Origin: Lucinisca nassula
Taxonomy: Eukaryota; Mollusca; Bivalvia; Lucinida; Lucinidae
Assembly (NCBI GenBank): GCA_963580285.1
Contig: OY757011.1
Span: forward strand, 161,807,908 to 161,871,907
Reading direction: 5' to 3'
Length of the DNA: 64,000 bases
Shown: positions 10,223-21,650 of the stretch, piece after piece
Layout: each line of letters starts with the position of its first letter
Position numbering within the stretch: the first letter of the stretch is position 1
Program-made: the position numbers and the translations under genes
The notes under the pieces: generated by a model
Database searches by the model: none
Told to the model about the DNA's origin: nothing
The model's input: the letters and a program-made list of their open reading frames with translations, nothing else

Positions 10223-11327
10223 CACTGAATATGATAACGTCAGAGATATGATAAGGCTTCCAAGTGCAAAAGGCTTCCAAGTGCAATATGGGTGTGTGAT
10301 TTGGCTTTTGGGGTGCGATTTGGGATATGTGATTTGGCATCACATGCAAGTGGCTCAGCTAACATGTCACGCTCACGGATTCTACGCTCGTGTCGCATAT
10401 TCAAAGACAAAGTATTTTATAATAAATATGCGATAAACATGTGATAAACACATATTTATTGCAAAGTATGTTGTCTTTGAATATGCGATACGAAAATTGA
10501 ATTCATTCGCGTATCACGTTAGTTAAGGCGTTAGCACGTACCCCATATCACACTACAGAATCCATATCACACACCCAGGCAACATCAAAGACTGGTGCTC
10601 AGTCTCATATTCAAAGATACCTCTAGTTATCGCTTTAATATCAAGCCAAAGTAAAACTGAAAAGAAGTAAGATTTGGAAAGGAGAGACTGAAGATAATGA
10701 AAATTACAGTTCGAGGCTTGTATGTATTTATAAGAAAAATATCACGGATTTTCATTTGAAAAATGGCCATTTTGGAGATGTGAAAAAATGCACAGTGGCA
10801 CATGGATGTGTTATCGTAATGCTCTCTTAAATGTATTTTTCTCTATTGGATTCTCCAAATAAATCTTGCCATTGACAAAAATATAAACAAGGCCAAATAT
10901 TTCTTTGCTTTTCACCTATACCTTGCTTTGTTTTATCAAATCTTTCAACAAAATGTTTTTTAAAAAGGAAAAGGGTTGGAAAATATATGATAAATAGTAA
11001 CTGCAGTCGGTTAAAGTTAATACATAGATTTATATAGGAACTTGATAATTATTTCTCCATAAAATAAAAAAAAAATCTAATAACAATATCTTTTCTGTGC
11101 CAGCGGCTCATGATTTTGCATATCAACACGTAGTTTTAATGAAATTTTATGAACAACTTTTTGGTCCTTTTTTCATATATTTGGAAGCACTCTCTAAATT
11201 ATAGAATATATAGTAAAACTACTGAACGAAGCGACAAAAACTGATGCATTTATTTTCATAACTTTTTTTAAAATTGTTATTTCTTTTCTGTGCCTACGGG
11301 AGTAAAATTGCAAATTTATTGTGAACA
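10223..11327. other. Left-unit body, no gene seen
   Basis: There is no convincing coding region. About 10,398-10,500 holds an inverted pair built on GCATATTCAAAGACAAAGTA and TTGTCTTTGAATATGCGATA. About 10,725-10,822 is a MITE-B half. The rest is AT-rich sequence shared with 18,700-19,876. Confidence 0.6.
10725..10822. mobile_element. MITE-B half copy
   Basis: It contains AAGAAAAATATCACGGATTT, AAATGGCCATTTTGGAGATG and ends GGATGTGTTATCGTAATG, the reverse of the MITE-B left end. It is absent from the matching position of the right duplication unit, which has unrelated sequence there. Confidence 0.6.
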
Positions 11328-11689
11328 TGTCATAGGGTGAATTTAGGCCCCAGACCTGTCCTGAAGCCAGTTAAGATATTCCCTATAATTTATGTATTTC
11401 CCCTATATTTATTCTCAATTTGGCGCACTGCACTTCCATTTATTAGACATGATTGATATAGTGAAGTATTGTACAGCAGCTGTAGTTATTCTGGGTAGTA
11501 TAGGTTAGGCAGTTTGATCTTTAGTAGTTAGTTATGTAATACTTCACCGACTTTACACATTTCATGTAACGGTTCTGTGCATTTGCCACTCAGAGCCGTT
11601 ACCGATAATAAATATTGTTACATGTCGATGGATTTATTTATATGTGAATATAATAATTAATTATATTTGCAGGTAAATATACATGAAGT
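11328..11689 (+). repeat. LTR-like block L, copy 1
   Basis: 362 bp from TGTCATAGGGTGAATTTAGG to ACATGAAGT. It includes a GTAACGGTTCTG/CTCAGAGCCGTTAC hairpin and an AATAAA-containing GATAATAAATATTG. Copies L2 (14406-14767, direct) and L3 (15186-15547, inverted) are equal in length. Confidence 0.8.
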
Positions 11690-12096
11690 CAACCATCATC
11701 ATCATCAACATCATCATCATTTATTAAGTTTATTCTGTAGCATATTTTGTGATACAGATACTGCATTTCTATGTTTTGTAACGTTTTCAAGTCTTGTCGA
11801 TGCGAGGTTGATCTTGAGAAAAGGTGTTTATGTAAATGTCCATTTTATGAAATAATGCATTGTTGTGTGATTGTATCAGTTCTGGGCATTTGCCACTCAG
11901 AGCCGTTACCGATAATAAATATTGTTACATGTCGATGGATTTATTTATATGTGAATATAATAATTAATTATATTTGCAGGCGTTGACTCTCTTTGGTTAA
12001 CCCACGTTAACATCCGCCTGACGTTCTCAAGCTCGTTTATACCTGGTCGAACATGCAGCGATACTCATAACCCGCTTGTAACCAGACGGGCTAGAT
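11690..12096 (+). repeat. Arm segment M, copy 1 (inverted copy at 14779-15185)
   Basis: 407 bp containing a CATCAT run, then a second copy of the block GCATTTGCCACTCAGAGCCG through ATTATATTTGCAG (about 93 bp, also in L), then GCGTTGACTCTCTTTGG. It joins the integrase sequence directly at about 12,093. Confidence 0.75.
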
Positions 12097-13464
12097 ATGC
12101 CCAAGCTATCCCCACCCGCAACCAGACTGCCAGGACAACAGCCCAAGCATTGGTGAACAATTTCTTTTGCCATTACGGGTTTCCGAAGAGAATTCACTCT
12201 GATCAAGGACAGAATTTTGAGTCCAATCTGATCAAGGAGCTCTGCAAGATCTCGGATATAGACAAGTCCCGTACGACGCCTTATCACCCAATGGGCAACG
12301 GACAGTGCGAAAGGTTCAACCAGACGCTTCTGCAGATGCTGGGGACGCTTCAAAACGACCAGAAGAGTGACTGGAAAGCGCACGTACCAACGTTGGTGCA
12401 CGCATACAATGCCACTTTCCATCCCTCGACTGGATACTCACCGTACTTCCTGCTGTTCGGGAGGCATCCAAGGCTTGCCATCGATGCATTCTTAGGACTG
12501 TCTCCTGATGCTCTTTCAGCCACCAACCAGACAGAGTATGTACGGAAGTTACGTCAGCGTCTCCACTTTGCTTACCAGAAGGCACAAGCTGCTGCTAAGA
12601 AAAGCGCTGCAGAACACAAGGTGCGTTACGACCTGAAGGTTCGCCATTCCGTGTTGGAACCGGGTGACCGTGTCTTGGTCCGAAACCTTAGTCTCAGGGG
12701 AAAGCGGAAGCTCGCTGATAGATGGGAAAATCAGCCATACATTGTTATAAGTCAGCCAAATCCTGATATTCCCGTCTATGAAGTGCAGCTCGAGAATTCG
12801 AGATCTCGTAAAACCAGGTACCTCCATAGGAACTTGTTGTTGCCCTTCATGTGTATTCCTTTGCGGAAACATCGTCAGTTGGGTGACACAGGTAATGCAG
12901 AAGCATCGACAGAAGAAGACACAGTGCAAGATGAGGCGGACACAATTTCAGATGATGGTACTGATACAGAAGGATCAGTCATGGGCAGCAGATCTGATGA
13001 GCCACCCCCAGCCACAAAATCAACAGTTGGACAGATACGTACCACCTATGAGACGTTCTTCAGCAACAGCAGGCGTGGTCCCTCAGAATCCTGTATCACC
13101 AAGGGTAGGTTCCAATGGCGCAGTGAGCCAGGGAGCACCTAACCTTACAAACAGGACAGGTAGGTACGTACATCCGAACCGACGACCACCCGGGACTCCA
13201 GGCTTATCTCCTCCCGCTCTTGGTCTATTAGCTGATACTGAATCAAGCGCAAGACCAGTGCGAGCGCGGAGGCGACCAGCATGGATGAATTCGTATGACT
13301 GGGTGATGGCACAGCAGCACACTGTATCTACAATGCCTTCTCAGACACCAAGTTTTCATTCTGATCCTTCAGGATTCTTCCAGGTGCCATATTATTCTCA
13401 GTACCCTGTCATGCCATTTCCATTACCAAATTTCCAACAGTATTGGCCCTATGGCATGTTCTAG
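12093..13464 (+). pseudogene. Ty3/gypsy integrase and pol C-terminus, 5'-truncated and frameshifted
   Basis: Reading starts abruptly inside the integrase core at RYAQAIPTRNQTARTTAQ. It continues with the second catalytic aspartate (HSDQGQNFES) and the catalytic glutamate (GNGQCERFNQ). The first aspartate, the HHCC zinc finger, RNase H, RT and gag are all absent. Downstream come a GPY/F-like module (LADRWENQPYIV...YEVQ) and an acidic, low-complexity tail. Near 12,960-13,060 the frame shifts by one; the second frame runs to a stop at 13,464 with PVRARRRPAWMNSYDW, typical of the end of metazoan gypsy Pol. It cannot make a working integrase. Confidence 0.9.
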
Positions 13465-14405
13465 GTGTGAGATGTCCAATGTGTCCCAGCTGAGTTTACA
13501 GTGATATCAAAGTTCAGTGCATTCAGTGCATGTTTTTACAATATATGGCACACATCTATTTTAACGAATGCATGAAGAGGTATGTAAGAGGATGTCTGTA
13601 TCTATTCACTGTTCTAATATTTTATTGTTTGTGGGCAGCTGACTCTTTGAGTCATGGACTACAATTCTTACGTATGACTTAATACGTTTATATCTTATGA
13701 AATCAGATTATTGTACAGTAATCTGTATAGCGTTGAATTTGGTTCAGACCGATTTCAATGCAGACGACTTAATTGAAGTTGTTGAGTTTGTTTGACTGTT
13801 TTAAAAGAATGGTGAATATTAAGTGATTTAGTTTCACTATCAGTGCCCTGATTTGTTGTATATAACAGTTCTGATCAGGTCATATCATTTAATTTTTTAT
13901 TTTCCGAATCACGAGTTCGTCATCGGTTTTGACTTTATGTAAGCTGAGAATGCGATTCAGCTTATTATATTGCATTGTCTGTCAGTCCCTGTTGTCATAG
14001 CAAATTTTACGACATATAGCTGACAGTTGTGACTGAATTATTATGTCAAGACCACAAATATGATGTTTTGAAATATCTTAAAATGATTTGGGAAGCTGTC
14101 TGTTTGACTGTCTGTCTGTTTATTTGTCTGTCTGTCTGTCTGTGCTATACACTGTCTGTCTGTCTGACTATCTGTCTGTATGTCTGTCTCTTTGCCTTTC
14201 TGTATATCAACTGTCTATCCGTATGTCTGCCTGTCTGTTTGTCCATTCATTCGTCTGTCTGTCCCATTTCTATTTTCATGATGATCAATTGTGTGAAAGT
14301 TAATCGTCTGTGTAAGTTTTGTAAAACCGTCTGTTTATATATCGTCTATTCATATACCGTTTCATTTGTAAATGTCAGGAGCCATTTTCATAAAGTGGGG
14401 GTGAA
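13465..14405 (+). other. Non-coding 3' part of the gypsy core with a CTGT tract
   Basis: No coding potential is visible. About 14,097-14,265 is an imperfect (CTGT)n microsatellite (CTGTCTGTCTGTCTGTGC and similar). The segment ends at GGGGGTGAA where LTR-like copy L2 begins. Confidence 0.7.
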
Positions 14406-14767
14406 TGTCATAGGGTGAATTTAGGCCCCAGACCTGTCCTGAAGCCAGTTAAGATATTCCCTATAATTTATGTATTTCCCCTATATTTATTCTCAATTTG
14501 GCGCACTGCACTTCCATTTATTAGACATGATTGATATAGTGAAGTATTGTACAGCAGCTGTAGTTATTCTGGGTAGTATAGGTTAGGCAGTTTGATCTTT
14601 AGTAGTTAGTTATGTAATACTTCACCGACTTTACACATTTCATGTAACGGTTCTGTGCATTTGCCACTCAGAGCCGTTACCGATAATAAATATTGTTACA
14701 TGTCGATGGATTTATTTATATGTGAATATAATAATTAATTATATTTGCAGGTAAATATACATGAAGT
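14406..14767 (+). repeat. LTR-like block L, copy 2 (direct)
   Basis: Same 362 bp as 11328-11689. It is in the position a 3' LTR would take after the gypsy pol, but it is followed by 11 bp of filler (TCATCTAGCTC) and then the inverted arm instead of a target duplication. Confidence 0.8.
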
Positions 14768-15185
14768 TCATCTAGCTCATCTAGCCCGTCTGGTTACGAG
14801 CGGGTTATGAGTATCGCTGCATGTTCGACCAGGTATAAACGAGCTTGAGAACGTCAGGCGGATGTTAACGTGGGTTAACCAAAGAGAGTCAACGCCTGCA
14901 AATATAATTAATTATTATATTCACATATAAATAAATCCATCGACATGTAACAATATTTATTATCGGTAACGGCTCTGAGTGGCAAATGCCCAGAACTGAT
15001 ACAATCACACAACAATGCATTATTTCATAAAATGGACATTTACATAAACACCTTTTCTCAAGATCAACCTCGCATCGACAAGACTTGAAAACGTTACAAA
15101 ACATAGAAATGCAGTATCTGTATCACAAAATATGCTACAGAATAAACTTAATAAATGATGATGATGTTGATGATGATGATGGTTG

Positions 15186-15547
15186 ACTTCATGTATATTT
15201 ACCTGCAAATATAATTAATTATTATATTCACATATAAATAAATCCATCGACATGTAACAATATTTATTATCGGTAACGGCTCTGAGTGGCAAATGCACAG
15301 AACCGTTACATGAAATGTGTAAAGTCGGTGAAGTATTACATAACTAACTACTAAAGATCAAACTGCCTAACCTATACTACCCAGAATAACTACAGCTGCT
15401 GTACAATACTTCACTATATCAATCATGTCTAATAAATGGAAGTGCAGTGCGCCAAATTGAGAATAAATATAGGGGAAATACATAAATTATAGGGAATATC
15501 TTAACTGGCTTCAGGACAGGTCTGGGGCCTAAATTCACCCTATGACA
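15186..15547 (-). repeat. LTR-like block L, copy 3 (inverted)
   Basis: Inverted copy of 11328-11689 that forms the right terminus of the composite, ending CCCTATGACA next to the AACA target duplication. Confidence 0.8.
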
Positions 15548-15786
15548 AACACATCCTTATACATTTTGTAAAATAAAAATGAAAATAATTTGGCCCTTTT
15601 TGAAAATGAAATACACTTCTCCCTGTTTCTATTTTTCCTTTTCTATGGATTATATGTCAGCTTAGTAACCATGGCTTGGTAGTTGAGGCCATGGGGAGAT
15701 AACCATTTATTTTCTGTGTTGTACGCGTTATTTCCCTTGATTATCAGCAGATCTGAGAAAGATCGTGTCCGTATAAGTCCGGTATA

Positions 15787-15907
15787 CTACATGTGCCCAC
15801 GACCCATATCAGCCCCCAGCCCTTCGGCCATCGGACTGATATAGGGGTCTCGGGCTGACGTGTGGTGTTATATGAAAATGGCATATGATATTCTCTAAAT
15901 ATCATAT
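15787..15907. mobile_element. MITE-C copy 3
   Basis: It contains CACGACCCATATCAGCCCCC, CTTCGGCCATCGGACTGATA and GGCATATGATATTCTC. The matching copy in the right duplication unit is 20108-20245. Confidence 0.6.
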
Positions 15908-16244
15908 GGCATGCTCTTTTGTTGTAATTTTCAAATAAATCTAATATTTTTCATCCGGCTAATACACCCACTTATATTAAAAAAAAATAGTTTTTCTTTC
16001 TTCTTTTTTGCTTAACGTATATGTTGTGAGTTACCCATTATTCCATCAGTCTCTGTTTTTGAGCATGTAATTTATACCTCTGTAAAGACCCGTCTTCTCT
16101 TTCATTCCCAATCTACTAGCTAATACCTGGACAAAACGACACTGAAAACTACAAGATGTGAGATGGCATTTAAGAAACATCATGACAAGTCCACGAAACG
16201 AACACACCTCTACCCCCCCACCCCCCCCCCCCCCCCCCCGATTC

Positions 16245-16652
16245 ATATAGAGAAAAATTGGGTTTACAGGGGTATGCATTATTTTGCTTATTTCTGCTCC
16301 TACACATAGGTTGTGGTTAATCATGAGCTGCCCCGACGAGGCGTTTCTAACGACCACCCACAACCTATGCTTGGAGTAAAAATAAGTAAAATATCACAAA
16401 CGTTTGGATGATATAAGTCGCACAGTTCAGGACCGTACGCAGACATGGAAAAAAGGGGGGGGGTGCAAATTTCAGGTATTTTGCGGAGGGGGGTGCGAAT
16501 CTTAAGATCTTGATTTGGAGTGTAAACTTTAATATTTGGTGAAAAACTGCATGAATTTGAGATTAATTTTCCATAAAAAGGGGTATTGCACCCCTTGAAC
16601 CCCACCCCACCCCATGCGTACGGGCTTGCGTGACACGGATGTGTTATCGTAT
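16245..16652. mobile_element. MITE-B copy, interrupted (left unit)
   Basis: It reads from AAATTGGGTTTACAGGGGTA through the hairpin (ACACATAGGTTGTGG, CCACCCACAACCTATGC) and ends ACACGGATGTGTTATCGTA. Between the hairpin and that end sits a sequence bounded by GGACCGTACGCAGACATGG and CCATGCGTACGGGC. The same interrupted arrangement occurs at 25440-25845. A C-run of about 35 bases lies just upstream (16205-16240). Confidence 0.65.
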
Positions 16653-16762
16653 TTTACTCCAGATAAAAACCAATGGATACCGTATTGATCCTATGTACTG
16701 GGACAGAAAAGCCTAAGCAAACAATGCAGACCCAGATCAGAGTGATCAGGGTCTACACTGTT

Positions 16763-17036
16763 CATTGCGAAAACACGCCTATAATAATGCATTATAATCT
16801 TTATCGCTGACAAAACTTTTAAGATGAAAAATTGTGATATTATTCTTATTTATGCTCAAAATATAGATTATGGGTACTCGTTCGAACCGCCTCATCGCTG
16901 CGGTTCTAACGAGTACCCACAATCTATGCTTTAGAGCAGAAATAAGAAAAATAAGGTTTACCCCTGTAAACCCCAGTTTTACTATATAAAAGTGGGGTTC
17001 AAGGGGTTCAAATTATATAGGCGTGTTTTCGTGATG
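16763..17036. mobile_element. MITE-A copy 5, present in only one duplication unit
   Basis: 274 bp from CATTGCGAAAACACGCCTAT to ATAGGCGTGTTTTCGTGATG with an intact core hairpin. The matching site in the right unit (about 26,200) reads CACTGTTCAGTTGCCATT and has no element. Confidence 0.92.
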
Positions 17037-17403
17037 TTGCCATTTGGTCTGCACCTTTTGGCCTCCTTACTGGATCATGAAACAGGAATGATTATATTAT
17101 TGCGTCATTAAATCGATTTTCTGCAAAAATGATTATTTCTATATTTGGAGTTGCGTTTCTTTTTCGTTTCAGTATATATACGTTAACTATTTTCCTAATG
17201 AAGAAGAGATCCATCCTTGTATTCAACGGAGCATTCTTTTGGTCGAATATCTGACCGACTTAAGAAATGACAGCGGCCTGGTTGGGTAACATACAAATCA
17301 TAAAAATTCGGTAACCTTGAGGACTTGCAAAATTTTAATAACCGGCTTGATTTGTTTCACTATTCTGCATGCAAGGAGTCCAAAAAAGGCAAACGGAAAA
17401 GCA

Positions 17404-17466
17404 AACAGTGGAGACCCTGATCAGACTGGCCCTTCAGGGGCAGTCTGATCTGGGTCTCCACTGTTT
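17404..17466. repeat. Perfect hairpin of the GCAAACAGTG family
   Basis: GCAAACAGTGGAGACCCTGA is followed, after CTGGCCCTTCAGGGGCAG, by its reverse complement ending CTCCACTGTTTGC. An identical copy is at 26572-26634 in the other duplication unit. Confidence 0.85.
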
Positions 17467-17757
17467 GCTTAGGCCTGTCACGATACTAAGGATTTTTACG
17501 GTTATATACGTACAGAAGATATATTCATAACTACGCGCGAATGTCACATTATTGCCAAATGTATTAAAGAAACAACTGTTTTGTGCTGACAGAGGACCAC
17601 TTTTTTCTCCGGTATGTTTCAGTTTTTGTTCCTCAGTGATGCATGTTACAGAAAGGCTCTGGTACAAGCGGTCATATAATGCAAACATTTTGAAACGAGC
17701 CTTCGGCGAGTGTCATACACTTCATATAAAATGGAATTCTTTTTATCATATAATATT

Positions 17758-18293
17758 GCACGACCCGCAGAAAAAGCGACCGACTGAAGTCGGTCGATTT
17801 TCTAAGAGTGCCCTAAAATCACCGTGTCATTCTGTCATTCGGTCATTCTGTCAGTCTGTCTGTCCCTCCGTAACCCGTTTGTGAAAATTGGTGATAGTGA
17901 CTTAACCGCTTGGATTATTTAAACAATTTTTGGCATACTGATAGATATCAATGAGATCTAACCAATGAACTTGCGAAATATTACATTCCATTTAGTATAG
18001 CCTCGCCGAGGCGAAAAATGTGAAAATTTTCGAACTGCTTCTCCTCGGAAACCGTTGGGCCGATTGAAGTCAAATCTCATATGGAGCCTCTATGGGATGG
18101 GGGAAACCAAAATTTGCTCATGGGGTCCAGGTCACATGACCAAAATGGCCGCCAAGCCATATATGGTCTGTCTGTCTGTCTGTCCGTCCGTAACCCGTTT
18201 GTGAAAATTGGTGATAGTGACTTAACCGCTTGGAATATTTAAACAATTTTTGGCATACTGATAGATATCAATGAGATCTAACCAATGAACTTG
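17758..18293. repeat. Repeat H, truncated copy
   Basis: It begins GCACGACCCGCAGAAAAAGC and contains GACTGAAGTCGGTC, a short CTGT tract, CCTCGCCGAGGCGAAAAATG and AATGGCCGCCAAGCCATATA. The roughly 315-bp block from TCCGTAACCCGTTTGTGAA begins a second time at about 18,185 but stops at 18,293, where MITE-like sequence (TTATCTGAAAATTTTCG...TATCGTAATGG) takes over. Confidence 0.7.
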
Positions 18294-18407
18294 CGAAAAT
18301 CAGAATTTTTATCTGAAAATTTTCGTTTTTAGTTGTAAAATTTTCAATATATTATCGTAATGGAAAGGACAGCAGCCGAGTGCACCGAATATGTTTTTTG
18401 TTGGATT

Positions 18408-18702
18408 GTTTGATTTGAGGTTTAATGACACCATCAACACTGTATAGGTCATTTTGGAGACGTTCCTTCCAATTTTGTGGGACTTTTACCCGTCATTGAG
18501 ATCAAATGACATCTCAAGCCATGTGGCCAAATGAAACCAACAGGGTTCATAAACATAGACGGTCCGACTTATACCACTTTGTCTGGGTAGGCTTAGTTCC
18601 TCTAAGCGGTTTATTGGTACTTCTATGCGGTCGGTTTCAGTTCTGCGTGGAAGCATCACGCAGCCCATCTATTTCTTCAAGCCCCGATGGGCGGCGGCCG
18701 AC
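18408..18702 (-). mobile_element. SINE-M copy (minus orientation), near complete
   Basis: On the plus strand it starts at the tail (TTGTTTGATTTGAGGTTTAA, CATCAACACTGTATAGGTCA) and ends at AAGCCCCGATGGGCGGCGGC. It marks the left edge of the right duplication unit, and the partner in the left unit lacks its tail. Confidence 0.8.
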
Positions 18703-20107
18703 ACCGAATACGACAACGTCAGAGATATGATAAGGCTTCCAAGTGCAATATGGGTGTGTGATATGGCTTTTGGGGTACGATTTGGGATATGTGATGTGGC
18801 ATCACGTGCTAGTGGCTCAGCTCACGTGTCACGCGCACGGATTCCACGCTCGTGTCGCATATTCAAAGATAAAATAATTTATAAAAATATGCGATAAACA
18901 TGTGATAAACATATATTTAATGTAAAGTATGTTGTCTTTGAATATGAGATACGAAAATTGAATTCATTCGCGTATCACGTTAGTTAAGGCGTTAGCACGT
19001 GCCCCATATCACACTACAGAATCCATATCACACACCCAGGCCACGTCAAAGACTGGTGCTCAGTCTCATATTCAAAGATACCTCTAGTTACCTCTTTAAT
19101 AGCAAGCCAAAGTAAAACTGAAAAGAAGTAAGATTTGGAAAGGAGAAACAGAAGATAAAGAAAATTACAGTACGAGGCTTGTATAAGTTTAGCCATATCA
19201 TACCTCTGTCGTAACCATCTTCGGAATACTTGGCTGTTGTCCTATCACACCTGATGTCACATTCTGCAGCATGTGATCTGTTCCTTCACTGTTGCCGGGT
19301 TGTCACAGTTTGCTGATTTTCTCTCTTAAATGTATTTTTCTCTATTGGATTCTCCAAATAAATTTTTGACATTGACAAAAATATAAACAAGGCCAAATAT
19401 TTCTTTGCTTTTCATCTAAACCTTGCGTTGTTTTATCAAATCTTTCAACAACATGTTTTTAAAAAGGAAAAGGGTTGGAAAATATATGAGAAATAGATTA
19501 TGATATGGCAATTTTCATATCATACCCATGTCTAACTTTAACGGACATCCATGTAACTGCAGTCGGTTTAAGTTAATACATATATTTATATAGGAACTTG
19601 ATAATTATTTCCCCATAAAATAAAAACTAATAATAAGAATATCTTTTCTGTGCCAGCGACTCGTGATTTTGCATATCAACACGTAGTTTTAATGAAATTT
19701 TATGAACAACTGTTTGGTCCTTTTTACATATATTTGGAAGCACTCTCTAAATGTATAGAATGTATAGTAAAACTACTGAACGAAGCGACAAAAACTGATG
19801 CATTTATTTCCATAACTTTTTTTAAATTGTCATTTCTTTTCTGTGCCAACGGGAGTAAAATTGCAAATTTATTGTGAACACATCATTATACATTTTGTAA
19901 AATAAAAATGAAAATAATTTGGCCCTTTTTGAAAATTAAATACATTTCTCCCTTTTTCTATTTTTCCTTTTCTATGGAATATATGTCAGCTAGGTAAACA
20001 TGGCTAGGTAGTTGAGGCCTTGGGGAGATAACCATTTATTTTCTGTGTTGTACGCGTTATGTCCCTTGACTATCAGCACAGCTGAGAAAGGTCGTGTCCG
20101 TATAAGT

Positions 20108-20245
20108 CCGGTATGCTGCATGTGCCCACGACACATATCAGCCCCAAGCCCTTCGGCCATCGGACTGATATGGGGGTCTCGGGCTGACATGTGGTGTGAT
20201 ATGAAAATGGCATAATTATGATAATCTCTAAATATCATATGGCAT
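20108..20245. mobile_element. MITE-C copy 4
   Basis: It contains GTGCCCACGACACATATCAG, CTTCGGCCATCGGACTGATA and AAATATCATATGGCATG. It is the paralog of 15787-15907. Confidence 0.6.
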
Positions 20246-20933
20246 GATCTTTTGTTGTAATTTTCAAACAAATCTAATATTTTTCATCAGGATAACACAC
20301 CCACCTATATTAAAAAAAAAGTCTCTGTTTTTTGAGCAAGTAATTTATACCCCTGTAAAGACCAGTCTTCTCTTTCATTCCCAATCTACTCGCTAATACC
20401 TGGACAAAACGACACTGAAAACTACAAGATGTGAGAGGGAATTTAAGGGTTTACCGAATGTACAAAAGTGGGTGGGGTAATGGTGTGGTGTTCAAAATTT
20501 GTTTAATTGAATTTTGCAAAACTGTCAAGTTTTTTGAAAAGTTACTTGGCCCATAATTTATTTCAACTTATTCACATGTTCTATTAGAATTTTTCCAGAA
20601 ATTCAGGAATTATTGAGAAAAACATACCTCTCTTTATGTGCTTCAATCCATTTGCGTTCAAACATATTCTCCATGGTAATATAGCCAATTAAAATTGCAT
20701 ATATATGGTTCATCAGTTATTCTGCTACAATGTGTGAGAATGTCATTGCTCAAAAATATTCCACAGTAGAGTATACAGCAAATTTGTGCCCATACTGTGT
20801 ATCAAAATAATACAATTTCCAGACATATTTGTTGCTAAAAAGTAGTCTAGAAAAAAGGTATGGTGGACAATAACTGCTACCACAACTGAATCATTGGAAG
20901 TTTTAGTTGTCTCCCTTGTTTTCATGTCACTGT

Positions 20934-21650
20934 TTTGTTTGGTTTGAAGTTTAACGTCCCCGTCAACACTATATAGGTCATTTTGGAGATGTTGCTTCCA
21001 AATTTTGTGTTACTTTTACCCGACATTGAGATGAAATGACACCTGAAGCCCTGTCGCCCAAAGAAACCTTTATAGATAAGAGTAGGTACCTATCTGAAGC
21101 TGGTGAAGGATGTAGGAGAACCAGGTCCCATCCCTTTCAGTATCAACGTCCTAATGCTTACACGGATGGTTTTAAGAGTTTTTTTTTTTCCAAGGACAAT
21201 TGCAACTTGGAATGGCCTTACAATCGAAGCTGTCTCTTCTGAGACAGTTGATGGGTTTAAGGCCAAAATATAATTGTTAATATCCTAGGGTTGGGCTGGG
21301 GATAGATATGGATTCCTTTCCCTGATGACTTCTTGTAAATAGTTTTAATCTGCTGACGGCTGTGTCACAAAGCTCTTTTTTGGGGGGTGGGGATTGAAAA
21401 CCTTTTGTGCCACACCCCAAACATGTTATCATGGTCATAACTGACCGAAAACAGTATCGGGAGAAAAAAAAGAAAAGAAAACCAAAAGGGTTTATAAATA
21501 AGCATGGAGGGTCCGACTTGCACGGCTTTTCCTGGGCAGGTTTAGATCCTCTATTAAACTGGTTACCAGTACTTGTGTGCCTTCGGATTCAGCTCTGCGT
21601 GGAATCATCATGCAGCACATTTATTTATTCAAGCCCCGATGGGCGGGGGG
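20934..21650 (-). mobile_element. SINE-M copy split by a LINE-containing insertion
   Basis: The tail half (GTTTGAAGTTTAACGTCCCC through CGCCCAAAGAAACC, 20,934 to about 21,070) and the head half (GGGTTTATAAATAAGCATGG to AAGCCCCGATGGGCGGGGGG, about 21,488-21,650) are collinear parts of one element, separated by about 410 bp of other sequence. Confidence 0.75.
21085..21300 (+). pseudogene. LINE C-terminal fragment
   Basis: It encodes a short piece resembling the end of L2/CR1-type reverse transcriptases: GCRRTRSHPFQYQRP, a gap, then after frameshifts ATWNGL-like and VDGFKAK-like residues. It is followed by non-coding sequence to about 21,487. It is broken and 5'-truncated. Confidence 0.6.

Larger units (their letters stand above)
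11328..15547. mobile_element. Composite element with 769-bp inverted ends and a gypsy core
   Basis: The outer arms 11328-12096 and 14779-15547 are inverted copies of equal length (769 bp), beginning TGTCATAGGG and ending CCCTATGACA. AACA flanks both ends (11324-11327 and 15548-15551). The right duplication unit has the uninterrupted site GTGAACACATC at about 19873, which proves a single insertion with a 4-bp target duplication. Inside lie 2.3 kb of gypsy pol 3' sequence, a third copy of the first 362 bp of the arm in direct orientation (14406-14767), and an 11-bp filler. TG...CA ends and a 4-bp duplication fit LTR-retrotransposon integration, but the outer arms face each other rather than being direct. 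Confidence 0.88.
9977..18293 (+). repeat. Direct segmental duplication, left unit
   Basis: Apart from its insertions this unit matches 18456-27462 from end to end. After removal of the composite at 11328-15547 and the MITE at 16763-17036, about 3.8 kb remains. The equivalent trimmed right unit is also about 3.8 kb. The left part (to about 11,327) is visibly diverged from its partner, while 17037-18293 and 26205-27462 are nearly identical. The two sides therefore differ in age or have been homogenised. Confidence 0.85.

Noticed and set aside
12027..12929. Minus-strand open frames opposite the gypsy integrase
   Set aside because: Antisense shadows; the plus strand carries the recognisable integrase and GPY/F motifs.
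14029..14418. Cysteine/leucine-rich open frames
   Set aside because: They follow the (CTGT)n tract in the gypsy 3' region; repeat translation only.
17552..17884. 110-codon open frame repeated identically at 26720-27052
   Set aside because: The identity comes from the segmental duplication. The frame spans a hairpin repeat and repeat H and has no protein-like features.
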